Shown here piece after piece: positions 43,107 to 51,495 of a DNA stretch of 64,000 nt (its first letter is position 1; each line of letters begins with the position of its first letter). The translations under genes and the position numbers were made by a program. Source of the stretch: an uncultured Eubacteriales bacterium (GTDB taxonomy: Bacteria > Bacillota > Clostridia > Lachnospirales > Bianqueaceae); the NCBI GenBank assembly GCA_900315265.1, contig OMYN01000009.1, forward strand, positions 62,001 through 126,000, in the 5' to 3' direction. The notes below the pieces were generated by a model. It searched no databases, had not been told where the DNA came from, and worked only from the letters and a program-made list of their open reading frames with translations.

Positions 43107-44155
43107 AAATGTCTTTTCGGTGGTACGGGGATGACGACCCTGTTACCTTACAGAAGATCCGCCAGATCCCGGGCGTAAGCACGATCGTGACCGCTGTTTA
43201 TGATGTACCCGTCGGCCAGGTATGGCCTATGGAAAGCATCCTTCATATGAAGAAAGAAGTCGAGGATGCCGGTCTTTTATTCGAGGTCATCGAGAGCATC
43301 CCGGTCCATGAGGACATCAAATTAGGCAAATCGAGCCGGGACCGGTACATCGAAAACTATTGCGAGAATATCCGCCGGGTCGCCAAAGCCGGCATCAAGT
43401 GCATCTGCTATAATTTCATGCCGGTCTTCGACTGGACGCGCACTCAGTTGGACCACCGGCTGAGCGACGGGTCCACCAGCCTGGTTTATTATCAGGAGCA
43501 GGTCGACAAGGTCAACCCGCTGAACAGTGATTCGGATCTGACCCTGCCCGGCTGGGATGCTTCTTATACCAGAGACCAGCTGCATGATGTTGTCGCAGAA
43601 TACCAGCAGCTAACGGAAGAGGATCTGTGGTCCAATCTTGCCTATTTTATCCACGCCGTCATCCCTGTCGCAGCCGAGTGCGGCGTCAATATGGCCATTC
43701 ATCAGGATGACCCCTGCTGGAGCATCTTCGGTCTGCCCCGCATTATTACGGATGAAAAAAGTCTGGATCGATTCCTGGCCCTGGAAGACGATCCTCACCA
43801 CGGGCTGACCTTGTGCACCGGCTCCCTTGGCTGCTCAGCTAAAAATGATGTTGCCCATATGGCTTATAAGTATTCCAAAATGGGCCGCATCCACTTTGCC
43901 CATCTGCGCCAGGTCCAGGTATTGGACAACGGTTTTGAGGAGCGGGGGCATCTGTCTTCCTGGGGTTCTCTGGATATGTTCGAAATCGTACGCAGTCTGT
44001 ATCTGGGAGGTTTTGACGGCTACATCCGCCCCGATCACGGACGCATGATCTGGGGCGAAACCGGCAGGGCCGGCTACGGATTATATGACCGGGCTCTCGG
44101 CGCGACTTATCTTAACGGCCTGTGGGAAGCGGTTTCCAAGTCCTACAAGCGATGA
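43103..44155 (+). CDS. uxuA: Mannonate dehydratase
   Basis: Converts D-mannonate to 2-keto-3-deoxygluconate in glucuronate breakdown. Family marks are [20 protein letters not shown] at the start, [14 protein letters not shown], the metal-site segment [36 protein letters not shown] and the ending [17 protein letters not shown]. The length of 350 residues is normal. It is coupled to the symporter (ATGA overlap) and to the HD gene (ATGA overlap). No uxaC, uxuB, kdgK or kdgA is in the window, so the rest of the pathway lies elsewhere. Confidence 0.94.
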   Translation: MKMSFRWYGDDDPVTLQKIRQIPGVSTIVTAVYDVPVGQVWPMESILHMKKEVEDAGLLFEVIESIPVHEDIKLGKSSRDRYIENYCENIRRVAKAGIKCICYNFMPVFDWTRTQLDHRLSDGSTSLVYYQEQVDKVNPLNSDSDLTLPGWDASYTRDQLHDVVAEYQQLTEEDLWSNLAYFIHAVIPVAAECGVNMAIHQDDPCWSIFGLPRIITDEKSLDRFLALEDDPHHGLTLCTGSLGCSAKNDVAHMAYKYSKMGRIHFAHLRQVQVLDNGFEERGHLSSWGSLDMFEIVRSLYLGGFDGYIRPDHGRMIWGETGRAGYGLYDRALGATYLNGLWEAVSKSYKR

Positions 44156-44619
44156 AAGATAAAGAAAAACAAAAAGAAAAAGACCGGCTGCTGGACCTGG
44201 CCCTGCTTTACTATGGGGGCAGTATCCTGAAATCAGCCGGAATGGAAAAGGAAAAGAGTCTGATCCAGCACGGCACGGTCAGCACCTATCAGCATTCCGT
44301 GAATGTGGCCAGGACCAGCCTGAAGATCGCCAGGCGCCTGAACCTTACAGTCGACGAACGGCAGATGGTCAGGGGAGCCTTGCTTCATGATTATTATTTA
44401 TATGACTGGCACATAAAAGATCCTTCTCATAAATGGCATGGTTTCCATCACGCTTATACGGCGCTCATGAAAGCCGACCGGGACTTTGACCTGACGGAAA
44501 AAGAACGGGATATCATTGTAAAGCATATGTTCCCGCTGGACCCGGCGGCGCCTCGTTTTTTAGAAAGCTGGATCGTAACACTGGCGGATAAGGTCTGCGC
44601 GGTCAAGGAAACTGTTTGA
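44152..44619 (+). CDS. HD domain-containing protein
   Basis: Protein of 155 residues with an HD phosphohydrolase fold: [15 protein letters not shown] (first His), [13 protein letters not shown] (HD pair), [10 protein letters not shown] and the late Asp in [12 protein letters not shown] proteins hydrolyse nucleotides or other phosphate esters; the target here is unknown. It begins within the uxuA stop (ATGA overlap) and is the last gene of the unit. It ends 10 bases before the convergent exporter gene. Confidence 0.85.
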   Translation: MKDKEKQKEKDRLLDLALLYYGGSILKSAGMEKEKSLIQHGTVSTYQHSVNVARTSLKIARRLNLTVDERQMVRGALLHDYYLYDWHIKDPSHKWHGFHHAYTALMKADRDFDLTEKERDIIVKHMFPLDPAAPRFLESWIVTLADKVCAVKETV

Positions 44620-44629
44620 AAGTTCCTGG

Positions 44630-45934
44630 TTAAGGATCAGGCTTTTTACGGGCAAGTAAAGAACGGATAAGGCTGTGAAAAGCAGTATGGAAGGCGATCG
44701 CCAGGGCGATCAGGCCGGCAGTTTCAAGTGTCAGCAGCAGCTGGGAGTTTCCGTCGGATACGTCATGGCTCAAATAATAATACATGACGCGGAAGATGCC
44801 TGCTCCCGGTACCAGACAGAAGATGCCTCCGGTAAAGAAGACAGTGGCCGGTGATTTAAGACGGACGGCAGCCCGGTAGGACATAATGGAAGCCGCCAGT
44901 GAGGCGATAAAGATGGCGGGTATGGTGTTGCCCATATAATGAGTCAGCAGGCAGTAGATGAACCAGGTCAGGCCGCCTATGATACCGCAGGGCAGAAGAT
45001 GACTCTTCTGGGCTTTGAAAACGATGATAAAGCCGTAGGTGGAGATAAACGAGAAGAGACCCTGGAAAAGAGTCCATAAAGGAATGGGCCAGTCCTGACC
45101 GTAGGTGATGAAATGGCGGTCCGGGATCGACAGGGAATAGCTGCCGCGGAAATTTTCTGCCAGACGAATAGAGATCGATACACCGGCCGCGATGGCCAGA
45201 GCAATCAGGACAGCTTCCAGGCCCCGGGCAACACCGGAGATGTAATCCCCGTTCAAAAGGTCGCGGATGGAAACGGTCAGCAGCATGCCGGGAACCAGAG
45301 GCATGATGGAGCCGGAAATAATGGATCCGGGCGTCTGACCCAGTGACAGTACATCATAAGACAGCACAAAAGAAAAACCGATGACCAGGGCAGATATCAG
45401 GTTTTTCAGAAATAGAGGCATTTTGATAGGGTCGATCAATACCGTAACGATACCGGTAATAAAGCAGATCAAAAGAGAACTTAAGGCATCTGCCAAAGTG
45501 CCGTTGAACATAAGCGTAAAAAAGGGCCCTACACAGGTAATAGCCAGGGCAACGAGCCAGGCAGGATAGGTTGCTGCTGTCTTTAAAGCGTCCAATTCTT
45601 TTTGGGCATCCTCGACCGAAAGCTGTCCTTCAACGAAGCGGCGGGAAATGTCGTTGGTGCGGGAGATCTGCAGCAGATTGCTGGTACGGTCCTGGATCCG
45701 TTTGACCAGGGTGATCTCATGGGGCATAGAGGGGTCGTCCAAAGACAGGATCAGGCCTGTAACGGATACATGGGCTTCAGCATAGGCAAAACCGGTCGTT
45801 TTCAGGATACGGATCGCCGTATCTTCGACCCGGAAGGCTTCCGCTCCGTTTTGGGCCATATTTTCACCGCAGCGCATGGCGATGGTGAAAACGTCGCGGT
45901 AGTGGCTGCGCATATAGGATTGATCATAAGTCAT
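44630..45934 (-). CDS. Threonine/serine exporter family protein (ThrE, fused two-domain form)
   Basis: Membrane protein of 434 residues. The N-terminal ThrE domain begins with CGENMAQNGAEAFRVEDTAIRIL and has several membrane helices (about 125-270). The C-terminal ThrE_2 domain adds more helices (about 280-430) with LPCGIIGGLTWFIYCLL. In many Firmicutes these are two proteins (YjjP and YjjB); here they are fused. It exports threonine, serine or small peptides by family. The start at ATG 45934 was chosen with GAGG about 12 bases upstream; the frame extends 40 codons further without a clear site. Confidence 0.88.
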   Translation of the reverse strand: MTYDQSYMRSHYRDVFTIAMRCGENMAQNGAEAFRVEDTAIRILKTTGFAYAEAHVSVTGLILSLDDPSMPHEITLVKRIQDRTSNLLQISRTNDISRRFVEGQLSVEDAQKELDALKTAATYPAWLVALAITCVGPFFTLMFNGTLADALSSLLICFITGIVTVLIDPIKMPLFLKNLISALVIGFSFVLSYDVLSLGQTPGSIISGSIMPLVPGMLLTVSIRDLLNGDYISGVARGLEAVLIALAIAAGVSISIRLAENFRGSYSLSIPDRHFITYGQDWPIPLWTLFQGLFSFISTYGFIIVFKAQKSHLLPCGIIGGLTWFIYCLLTHYMGNTIPAIFIASLAASIMSYRAAVRLKSPATVFFTGGIFCLVPGAGIFRVMYYYLSHDVSDGNSQLLLTLETAGLIALAIAFHTAFHSLIRSLLARKKPDP

Positions 45935-46115
45935 TACGATCGATACCTCGTCATTGATAATTTTTTTAAGAGACAGGGAAAAGATTCCTTTTACTGCTGA
46001 CACCGTATTATAAATCAGCTTACGCGTCCGCGCAATAAGGCCGTATGCGTGCAAATGTCTTTAATATAGATACATTTGTTGGGAATTTTGCCTGAAAAGT
46101 TTGCAGAATATTCCA

Positions 46116-46143
46116 TTGTTTTAGAAAAAATTACATATATAAT
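46116..46143 (+). promoter_or_regulatory. Promoter of the aldo/keto reductase gene
   Basis: TTGTTT (46116-46121), a 16-base spacer and a perfect TATAAT (46138-46143). The leader to the start codon is about 85 bases; no riboswitch was recognised in it. Confidence 0.6.
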
Positions 46144-46235
46144 AGTGGCATTAAGGATAGGTGTGCCCCAAAAGATTTAGTGTTCAAAGAGCACGCAGGG
46201 CCGAAAGTAAAAGAGAATGTCGAGGAGGAAAAAGT

Positions 46236-47357
46236 ATGTCAGATTTAGGAAAAGGCATTAAAAAACTGGGATTCGGTTTTATGCGTCTTCCCAAGTTAGC
46301 AGACGGCTCCAATGATCTGGAAACCACAAAAAAGATGGTGGATGAATTTATGGCAGCCGGTTTCACATATTTTGACACAGCTTATGTATATGATCGGGGC
46401 GGTTCGGAAGCAGCGATCCGCGAGTGCGTTGTAAAACGCTACCCCCGCGAGTCGTTCCAGCTGGCCGATAAGATCCCGGTCTTCGAGCTGAAGACCGCTG
46501 AGGAATATCAGCCTCTGTTTGATACGATGCTGGAGCGGACGCAGGCAGGCTATTTTGACTTTGTCCTTCTGCATGCTCTTAACAAAGACAGCTATGCGAA
46601 GGTCCAGGAAACCGACGGTTTCGGATTTGCTGCCAAACAGAAGGAAAAAGGCCTGGCCAAACATATCGGCTTCTCTTTCCATGACAGTGCCGAAGTGCTT
46701 GACAAGATCCTGACCGAGCATCCGGAAGCTGAATTCGTTCAGCTGCAGATCAACTATGCCGACTGGGAGAGCGAGAGCGTTCAGTCCAGAAAGTGCTATG
46801 AAGTAGCCCGCAAACACGGTGTGAATGTCACCATCATGGAACCTGTCAAAGGCGGTACTCTGGCAAAAATGTCTCCGGAGATCGAAAAGATCTTCAAAGA
46901 TGCGGAGCCGGATATGTCGATCCCATCCTGGGCAGTCCGCTTTGCTGCCTCTCACGAGGGACTTATTACGGTCCTTTCCGGCATGAGCAATATGGAACAG
47001 CTGCATGACAATGTCGAGACCATGAAGGACTTTAAACCTCTTGATCAGGAGGAGCTTGCCACCATCCAGAAGGTCGTCGATATTTTCAATAAAACGGAAC
47101 GCATCCCCTGCACCGCCTGCAAATACTGCGTTGACGGCTGCCCCATGCAGATCAATATTCCGCGCCTGTTCTCGATCATGAACAACTATAAAGTTTTCGG
47201 AAATAAAGAACTGGCCCAGAAGGAATATAAGAATGCGACCAAAGACCGCGGGAAAGCTTCCGAGTGCCTGCACTGCGGACACTGCGAGATGATGTGTCCC
47301 CAGCACCTTCCCATCATGGAGAATCTGGAAAAGATCGCGCAAGAGCTGGAGGATTGA
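46236..47357 (+). CDS. Aldo/keto reductase with C-terminal 4Fe-4S domain
   Basis: Protein of 373 residues. The AKR barrel (1-285) has LGFGFMRLP, YFDTAYVYDRGGSEAAI (catalytic Asp and Tyr), DFVLLHALN and HIGFSFHDS. The C-terminal part carries two cluster motifs, CTACKYCVDGCPMQ and CLHCGHCEMMCPQH, as in ferredoxin-linked AKR proteins of anaerobes. The physiological substrate is unknown. GAGGAGG lies 9-15 bases before ATG 46236. The stop overlaps the DUF3842 start by one base (TGATG). Confidence 0.92.
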   Translation: MSDLGKGIKKLGFGFMRLPKLADGSNDLETTKKMVDEFMAAGFTYFDTAYVYDRGGSEAAIRECVVKRYPRESFQLADKIPVFELKTAEEYQPLFDTMLERTQAGYFDFVLLHALNKDSYAKVQETDGFGFAAKQKEKGLAKHIGFSFHDSAEVLDKILTEHPEAEFVQLQINYADWESESVQSRKCYEVARKHGVNVTIMEPVKGGTLAKMSPEIEKIFKDAEPDMSIPSWAVRFAASHEGLITVLSGMSNMEQLHDNVETMKDFKPLDQEELATIQKVVDIFNKTERIPCTACKYCVDGCPMQINIPRLFSIMNNYKVFGNKELAQKEYKNATKDRGKASECLHCGHCEMMCPQHLPIMENLEKIAQELED

Positions 47358-47761
47358 TGCATATTCTGGTCATCGACGGCCAGGGAGGACGGATCGGCCG
47401 TTCACTGATCGAGCGGATCAAACAAGAGATCCCCGGTGCTTATGTGACGGCTGTGGGTACCAATGACATGGCTACGGTGGCTATGCTGAAAGGCGGAGCC
47501 GATGACGCGGCTACAGGTGAAAATCCGGTTGTCTATATGGCGGGCAGGGCGGACGTTATCATCGGTCCCATCGGGATCGTGACTGCCGACTCTCTCTTAG
47601 GAGAGGTCACTGCGAAAATGGCGGAAGCGGTCGGTAAAAGTAATGCCCAAAGGATCCTGATCCCTGTTGATAAGTGCAATACAAAAGTAGCCGGCATCGG
47701 CAGTTATTCGTCCGGCCAGCTGATCGAAGATGCTGTGCGCCTGGTCAAAGAAACTTTGTAA
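47357..47761 (+). CDS. DUF3842 family protein
   Basis: Small protein of 134 residues with a Rossmann-like start (ILVIDGQGGRIGRSLIERIK) and VTAVGTNDMATVAMLKGGAD, typical of DUF3842 in Clostridia. A further motif is GPIGIVTADSLLGEVT, and near the C-terminus LIPVDKCNTKVAGI. The function is unknown; a nucleotide or cofactor site is suggested by the glycine-rich loop. It is translationally coupled to the Fe-S aldo/keto reductase. Confidence 0.85.
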   Translation: MHILVIDGQGGRIGRSLIERIKQEIPGAYVTAVGTNDMATVAMLKGGADDAATGENPVVYMAGRADVIIGPIGIVTADSLLGEVTAKMAEAVGKSNAQRILIPVDKCNTKVAGIGSYSSGQLIEDAVRLVKETL

Positions 47762-47768
47762 TAAAAAA

Positions 47769-47811
47769 GATCCGGTACAGGTCCCCGAAAGAGGACGGTA
47801 CCGGATTTTTT
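47769..47811 (+). terminator. Terminator after the DUF3842 gene
   Basis: GATCCGGTAC (47769-47778) pairs with GTACCGGAT (47798-47806), and an inner GTCC/GGAC stem extends the hairpin. A run of T follows. Confidence 0.88.
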
Positions 47812-47829
47812 CATATGCCTTGAACGTGA

Positions 47830-48738
47830 TCATTGAATGTAATTATTTAAGAAGGAATCGGCCTTTTCCCAGTACATCTTAGGGTCGGTAGTGATACTCA
47901 TACAATGGCGGGCCCCCGGGATGACCAGGCGGTCCTTTTCCGATGTGCAAGCATCATAGAGCTGATCCATCATGACGAAAGGAACGAAATCATCCGCGTC
48001 GCTGTGAACAAAAAGAACAGGGACCGTTGAATGAGCTATGGCCTTGATGGGAGAAGCGTCCTTGAGCGAAAATTGGTCATGGGCACGGAAGGACAGATCC
48101 AAAAGATTAAGCAGAGGAAAAGGAGGAAGATGGTACATCGTTCTAAGGTTGTAGGCCAGCTGATCCCATGCGCTGGTGTAACCGCAGTCTTCAATGATAG
48201 CCTTGACATTGCGGGGAAGGAACTCTCCGGCATCCATCATGACCGTAGCGGCTCCCATGGAGCAGCCGTGCAGAATGATCTGAGCCTGCTCGTCCTTCTC
48301 ACGGATCAAGTCGATGTAGCCCATGATGTCGTAATGGTCGTAATAACCGAACCCGGCGTAATCCCCCGCTGACAGACCGTGGCCTCTCAGCATGGGCATC
48401 AGGCAGTTGTAGCCCTTCTCCAGATAATGCTCGGCAAAAGGCATCATATCGGTGTAACAGCCGTGATAGCCGTGCACCAGGATCGCATATTTATGAGAGG
48501 GCTCCTGGGGCTGATAATAGTAAGCTTTTAGTTTGAGGCCGTCAAAGGAAGTAAAACTCCACATGGAAGCCTTATAAGTTGCAGTTACCTTTTCATAAGC
48601 CGGACGGCAGTTGTTTTCGATCACGATATCATGTTTGCCGCGGCCGACTTTGCGGTAGGTCAGGACAGCTCCCAGTAAGCCGGCGGCAGACAGGGCGCCG
48701 AGACCCGTTGCGATTCGTTTTGCAGCTTTTTTAGCCAT
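47830..48738 (-). CDS. Alpha/beta hydrolase with N-terminal membrane segment
   Basis: Protein of 302 residues. One hydrophobic N-terminal helix (about 8-28) is followed by a serine hydrolase fold: AILVHGYHGCYTDM (oxyanion), MLRGHGLSAGDYAGFGYYD, the nucleophile Ser in ILHGCSMGAATVM, the acid in VHSDADDFVPF and the His in PGARHCMS. The substrate is unknown; such proteins act as membrane-tethered esterases or peptidases. GGAGAAG lies before the start. It follows htpG by 25 bases in the same direction. Confidence 0.88.
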   Translation of the reverse strand: MAKKAAKRIATGLGALSAAGLLGAVLTYRKVGRGKHDIVIENNCRPAYEKVTATYKASMWSFTSFDGLKLKAYYYQPQEPSHKYAILVHGYHGCYTDMMPFAEHYLEKGYNCLMPMLRGHGLSAGDYAGFGYYDHYDIMGYIDLIREKDEQAQIILHGCSMGAATVMMDAGEFLPRNVKAIIEDCGYTSAWDQLAYNLRTMYHLPPFPLLNLLDLSFRAHDQFSLKDASPIKAIAHSTVPVLFVHSDADDFVPFVMMDQLYDACTSEKDRLVIPGARHCMSITTDPKMYWEKADSFLNNYIQ

Positions 48739-48763
48739 ATTATCTTCTCCTGTTGCGTAAAGG

Positions 48764-50728
48764 TCACTGATACAGTTTTCCCAGCATCTCCTGCGACCGG
48801 TCCAGAAAAGCAGTCAGATCCTCCGCACTTAGATCCTCGTGAGACAAGCGGGACAGATCGTACAGTTCTTTTGCCAGATCTTTGTTGGATGCATCATCCG
48901 GATGATCCAGGATGCGGCGGATCAGAGCATTATTGTTGTTGAGGACAAGGGTAGCCGGTTCCAGATCATCCTTGCTGAAACTGTCCGCACCGTAGAGTTT
49001 CATCATGTCCTGCATACGCCGTGCCTGCTCCTGGGATTCCAGCATCAGGCTGACTTTGTCGTTGTTCATATTTTCCAGATGGATGGTCAGTTTGTCGTTA
49101 TCCAGCAGCATACGGAAAAGCTGTTCGGCCGCCTTGCGGTCTTCTTCGCTGACTTCCTTGGAATCTTTGTTCTTCAGATACTGGGACAGATCCGCATCCA
49201 CCCGCATGAAGGACAATCCCTGGTTTTTGGACTCCAGCATGGACATGAAAGGCACATCGATCGCTGTTTTCATTTCCAGGACGTCCATATCCTGACCTTT
49301 TAAGAGGGCAATGTACTGGGCCTGCTGGCGGGGGTCATCGGAATAAAAGACCTTGTTGTCGTGAGTCTCCTTAGCTGCTTCCAGATATTCGGAAAGAGTG
49401 ATGAACTTGTCCTGGGTCAGCGACTTATAGATCAGACTGTCCTTGACACGGTCGTAGAATTTTTCATCCCTCAGGCAGCCGTATTTAATGAAAGGATGGA
49501 TGTCATCCCAGTATTTTTCGTAGTTGTCCCGCTCTTTCTTATATAGATCGTTGAGTTTATCGGCTACTTTGCGGGTGATGTACTCCGAGATCTTTTTGAC
49601 CTTGGCATCGTTCTGCAGATAACTTCTGGAAACGTTCAAAGGAATGTCGGGGCAGTCGATGACGCCCTTAAGCAGCAGCAGAAATTCGGGAATGATCTCC
49701 TTGACGTTATCGGCAACGAATACCTGATTGCAGTACAGCTTGACCTGTCCGTCGGCGGAAGTGAACTCGCTGCCCAGTTTGGGAAAGTAGAGGATGCCTT
49801 TCAGATTGTAAGGATAGTCCATATTCAGGTGGATCCAGAACAGGGGCTCCTTGAAATCCATGAAAGTCTTAGAGTAGAACTGCTTATACTCTTCGTCCGT
49901 GCAGTCGGAAGGTTTCTTCAAATATAAAGGCGTAGTGTCGTTGATAGGACGAGGCTCTTCGGGGACCTGAGTCTTGGCAGGCTCATCCTTTTTGTCTTTA
50001 TCAGCATCGGACTTTGCACTGTCGGAAGTGTCTGCATCGACCGGAGCCTTGGCGGCTTCTTCGGCAGCCTTCTTACGGGCTTCCTCCCGCTTGAGGCGGT
50101 CATCCACGGTATCCAGATAGATCTCGACCGCCATGAAGGAGCAGTACTTGCTGGCAATGGTCCGCATCTCGTACAGATCCAGATATTTTTCGCCATCCTC
50201 ATTGACGTGCAGGATGATATCGGTGCCTACTTCTTTACGGGTCCCGTCCGTCATTTCATAGGTGGAAGATCCGTCGCAGGACCAGTGGACCGCCGGCTCC
50301 TCCTCGCGGTAGGATTTAGTCTCGATCTCCACCAGAGTGCTGACCATAAAGGCGGAGTAAAAGCCCAGTCCGAAGTGGCCGATGATGGGGTCTTCCTGAC
50401 TGTCTTTGTATTTTTCAAGAAACTCGGACGCGCCGGAAAAAGCGATCTGGTTGATATATTTGCGGACTTCATCGGCGCTCATTCCGATACCGTTATCGGA
50501 TACGGTAATGGTCTTATTTTCCTTATCCAGCAGGATATCGACGCGCCAAGGGGAATCGGCTTCCTTGGCTTCACCGAGACTGATCAGATGCTTGCGTTTC
50601 TGGATAGCGTCGACCGCATTGGAGACTAGCTCGCGAATGAAGATATCCTTATCCGAATAGAGCCAGCGCTTGATGATGGGAAACAAGTTCTGGCTGTTGA
50701 TGCTTAAACTGCCTTTTTCTTCTTCCAT
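48764..50728 (-). CDS. htpG: Molecular chaperone HtpG (Hsp90) with long charged linker
   Basis: ATP-driven chaperone of 654 residues. The N-terminal ATPase domain has WLYSDKDIFIRELVSNAVDA (catalytic Glu), VSDNGIGMS and the lid segment GHFGLGFYSAFMV. A linker of about 50 residues (about 212-262) rich in Lys, Glu, Asp and Ala separates it from the middle domain (LKGVIDCPDIPLNVSRSYLQ). Typical bacterial HtpG has a much shorter connector here, so the length is unusual. The dimerisation domain (about 500-640) seems complete. It lies between the DUF5721 gene and a hydrolase gene in one direction. No CIRCE element was seen near the upstream promoter. Confidence 0.95.
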   Translation of the reverse strand: MEEEKGSLSINSQNLFPIIKRWLYSDKDIFIRELVSNAVDAIQKRKHLISLGEAKEADSPWRVDILLDKENKTITVSDNGIGMSADEVRKYINQIAFSGASEFLEKYKDSQEDPIIGHFGLGFYSAFMVSTLVEIETKSYREEEPAVHWSCDGSSTYEMTDGTRKEVGTDIILHVNEDGEKYLDLYEMRTIASKYCSFMAVEIYLDTVDDRLKREEARKKAAEEAAKAPVDADTSDSAKSDADKDKKDEPAKTQVPEEPRPINDTTPLYLKKPSDCTDEEYKQFYSKTFMDFKEPLFWIHLNMDYPYNLKGILYFPKLGSEFTSADGQVKLYCNQVFVADNVKEIIPEFLLLLKGVIDCPDIPLNVSRSYLQNDAKVKKISEYITRKVADKLNDLYKKERDNYEKYWDDIHPFIKYGCLRDEKFYDRVKDSLIYKSLTQDKFITLSEYLEAAKETHDNKVFYSDDPRQQAQYIALLKGQDMDVLEMKTAIDVPFMSMLESKNQGLSFMRVDADLSQYLKNKDSKEVSEEDRKAAEQLFRMLLDNDKLTIHLENMNNDKVSLMLESQEQARRMQDMMKLYGADSFSKDDLEPATLVLNNNNALIRRILDHPDDASNKDLAKELYDLSRLSHEDLSAEDLTAFLDRSQEMLGKLYQ

Positions 50729-50747
50729 AATTGACCTCCTATATCGT

Positions 50748-51293
50748 TTATTCCGTTAATGGTATATTGTGACGTTCGAAAAATCCCGGAACTTTTTCGT
50801 CCCATAAGCGTTCCTGAGATTTGTCCATGGTAAAGGTTTTCATCGAAATGCCTGTGATCAGTGTCAGCACCGGCGCCTGGAGAGTATCAGCGGAACCTTC
50901 CCGATCTGTCCCTGCCCCTTCCACAGCGGTGTTTTGAGGTTTGCCGAAACGGATATTCAGAAGGACCGAATCCACCAGATCCCTGTCAAGACCCGGGACC
51001 ATGGACGGGTCCAGAGCCAGGGTAAGATTCATCATGGTCGGAGTATGACCGCCCAGGATCAGGGAACGGACCCTGGACTGTACTTCATCCCAGTTAAGAT
51101 AAGAAAGCTTGTGCCCGGCCTCTCGCTGGGCCTTTTCCTCGTCGGTTATATAGTCGGTATTGACACGGCCGTCGATTTCATACAGGTTGATCACATTGAT
51201 CTGAGCGCTTCTGAACTGCCAGCCGTAAAAGAGGCGGCCCGTCAGAAGTCCCTGCATGAAAAGGCGTACGTCAGGAACGGTAAAGGCACGCAT
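50748..51293 (-). CDS. DUF5721 family protein
   Basis: Protein of 181 residues found upstream of htpG. It begins MRAFTVPDVRLFMQGLLTG and contains INLYEIDGRVNTDYITDEEK and WDEVQSRVRSLILGGHTPTMM, the pattern I associate with DUF5721 of Lachnospiraceae. It has no signal or membrane segment. The function is unknown. CGGAGGA lies before the start and a good promoter is 33 bases upstream, so it heads the htpG unit. Confidence 0.7.
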   Translation of the reverse strand: MRAFTVPDVRLFMQGLLTGRLFYGWQFRSAQINVINLYEIDGRVNTDYITDEEKAQREAGHKLSYLNWDEVQSRVRSLILGGHTPTMMNLTLALDPSMVPGLDRDLVDSVLLNIRFGKPQNTAVEGAGTDREGSADTLQAPVLTLITGISMKTFTMDKSQERLWDEKVPGFFERHNIPLTE

Positions 51294-51325
51294 AACTATC
51301 CTCCGGAGATTTTTCGTATTCTATT

Positions 51326-51354
51326 ATTATAGTCGACCGGCTATACCATTTCAA
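51326..51354 (-). promoter_or_regulatory. Sigma-A promoter of the DUF5721-htpG unit
   Basis: On the minus strand, TTGAAA (51354-51349), a 17-base spacer and a perfect TATAAT (51331-51326). Confidence 0.8.
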
Positions 51355-51407
51355 GAAAGAGGGATTTGATTAAAACGTAAGAATTTATTATGAAGCAAGG
51401 CCAATGA

Positions 51408-51436
51408 TTGACTTTTTAACTATGCCGTTTTAGAAT
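51408..51436 (+). promoter_or_regulatory. Promoter of the giant activase gene
   Basis: TTGACT (51408-51413), a 17-base spacer and TAGAAT (51431-51436), 60 bases before the start codon. Confidence 0.65.
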
Positions 51437-51495
51437 TAAATTCCTGCATGGTTTTTGACCTATACTGCGATTTTATTGTCGGAAAGTGAGAATAA

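Noticed and set aside
46296-47342. 348-codon minus-strand frame
   Set aside because: Antisense to the Fe-S aldo/keto reductase, which has intact catalytic and cluster motifs.
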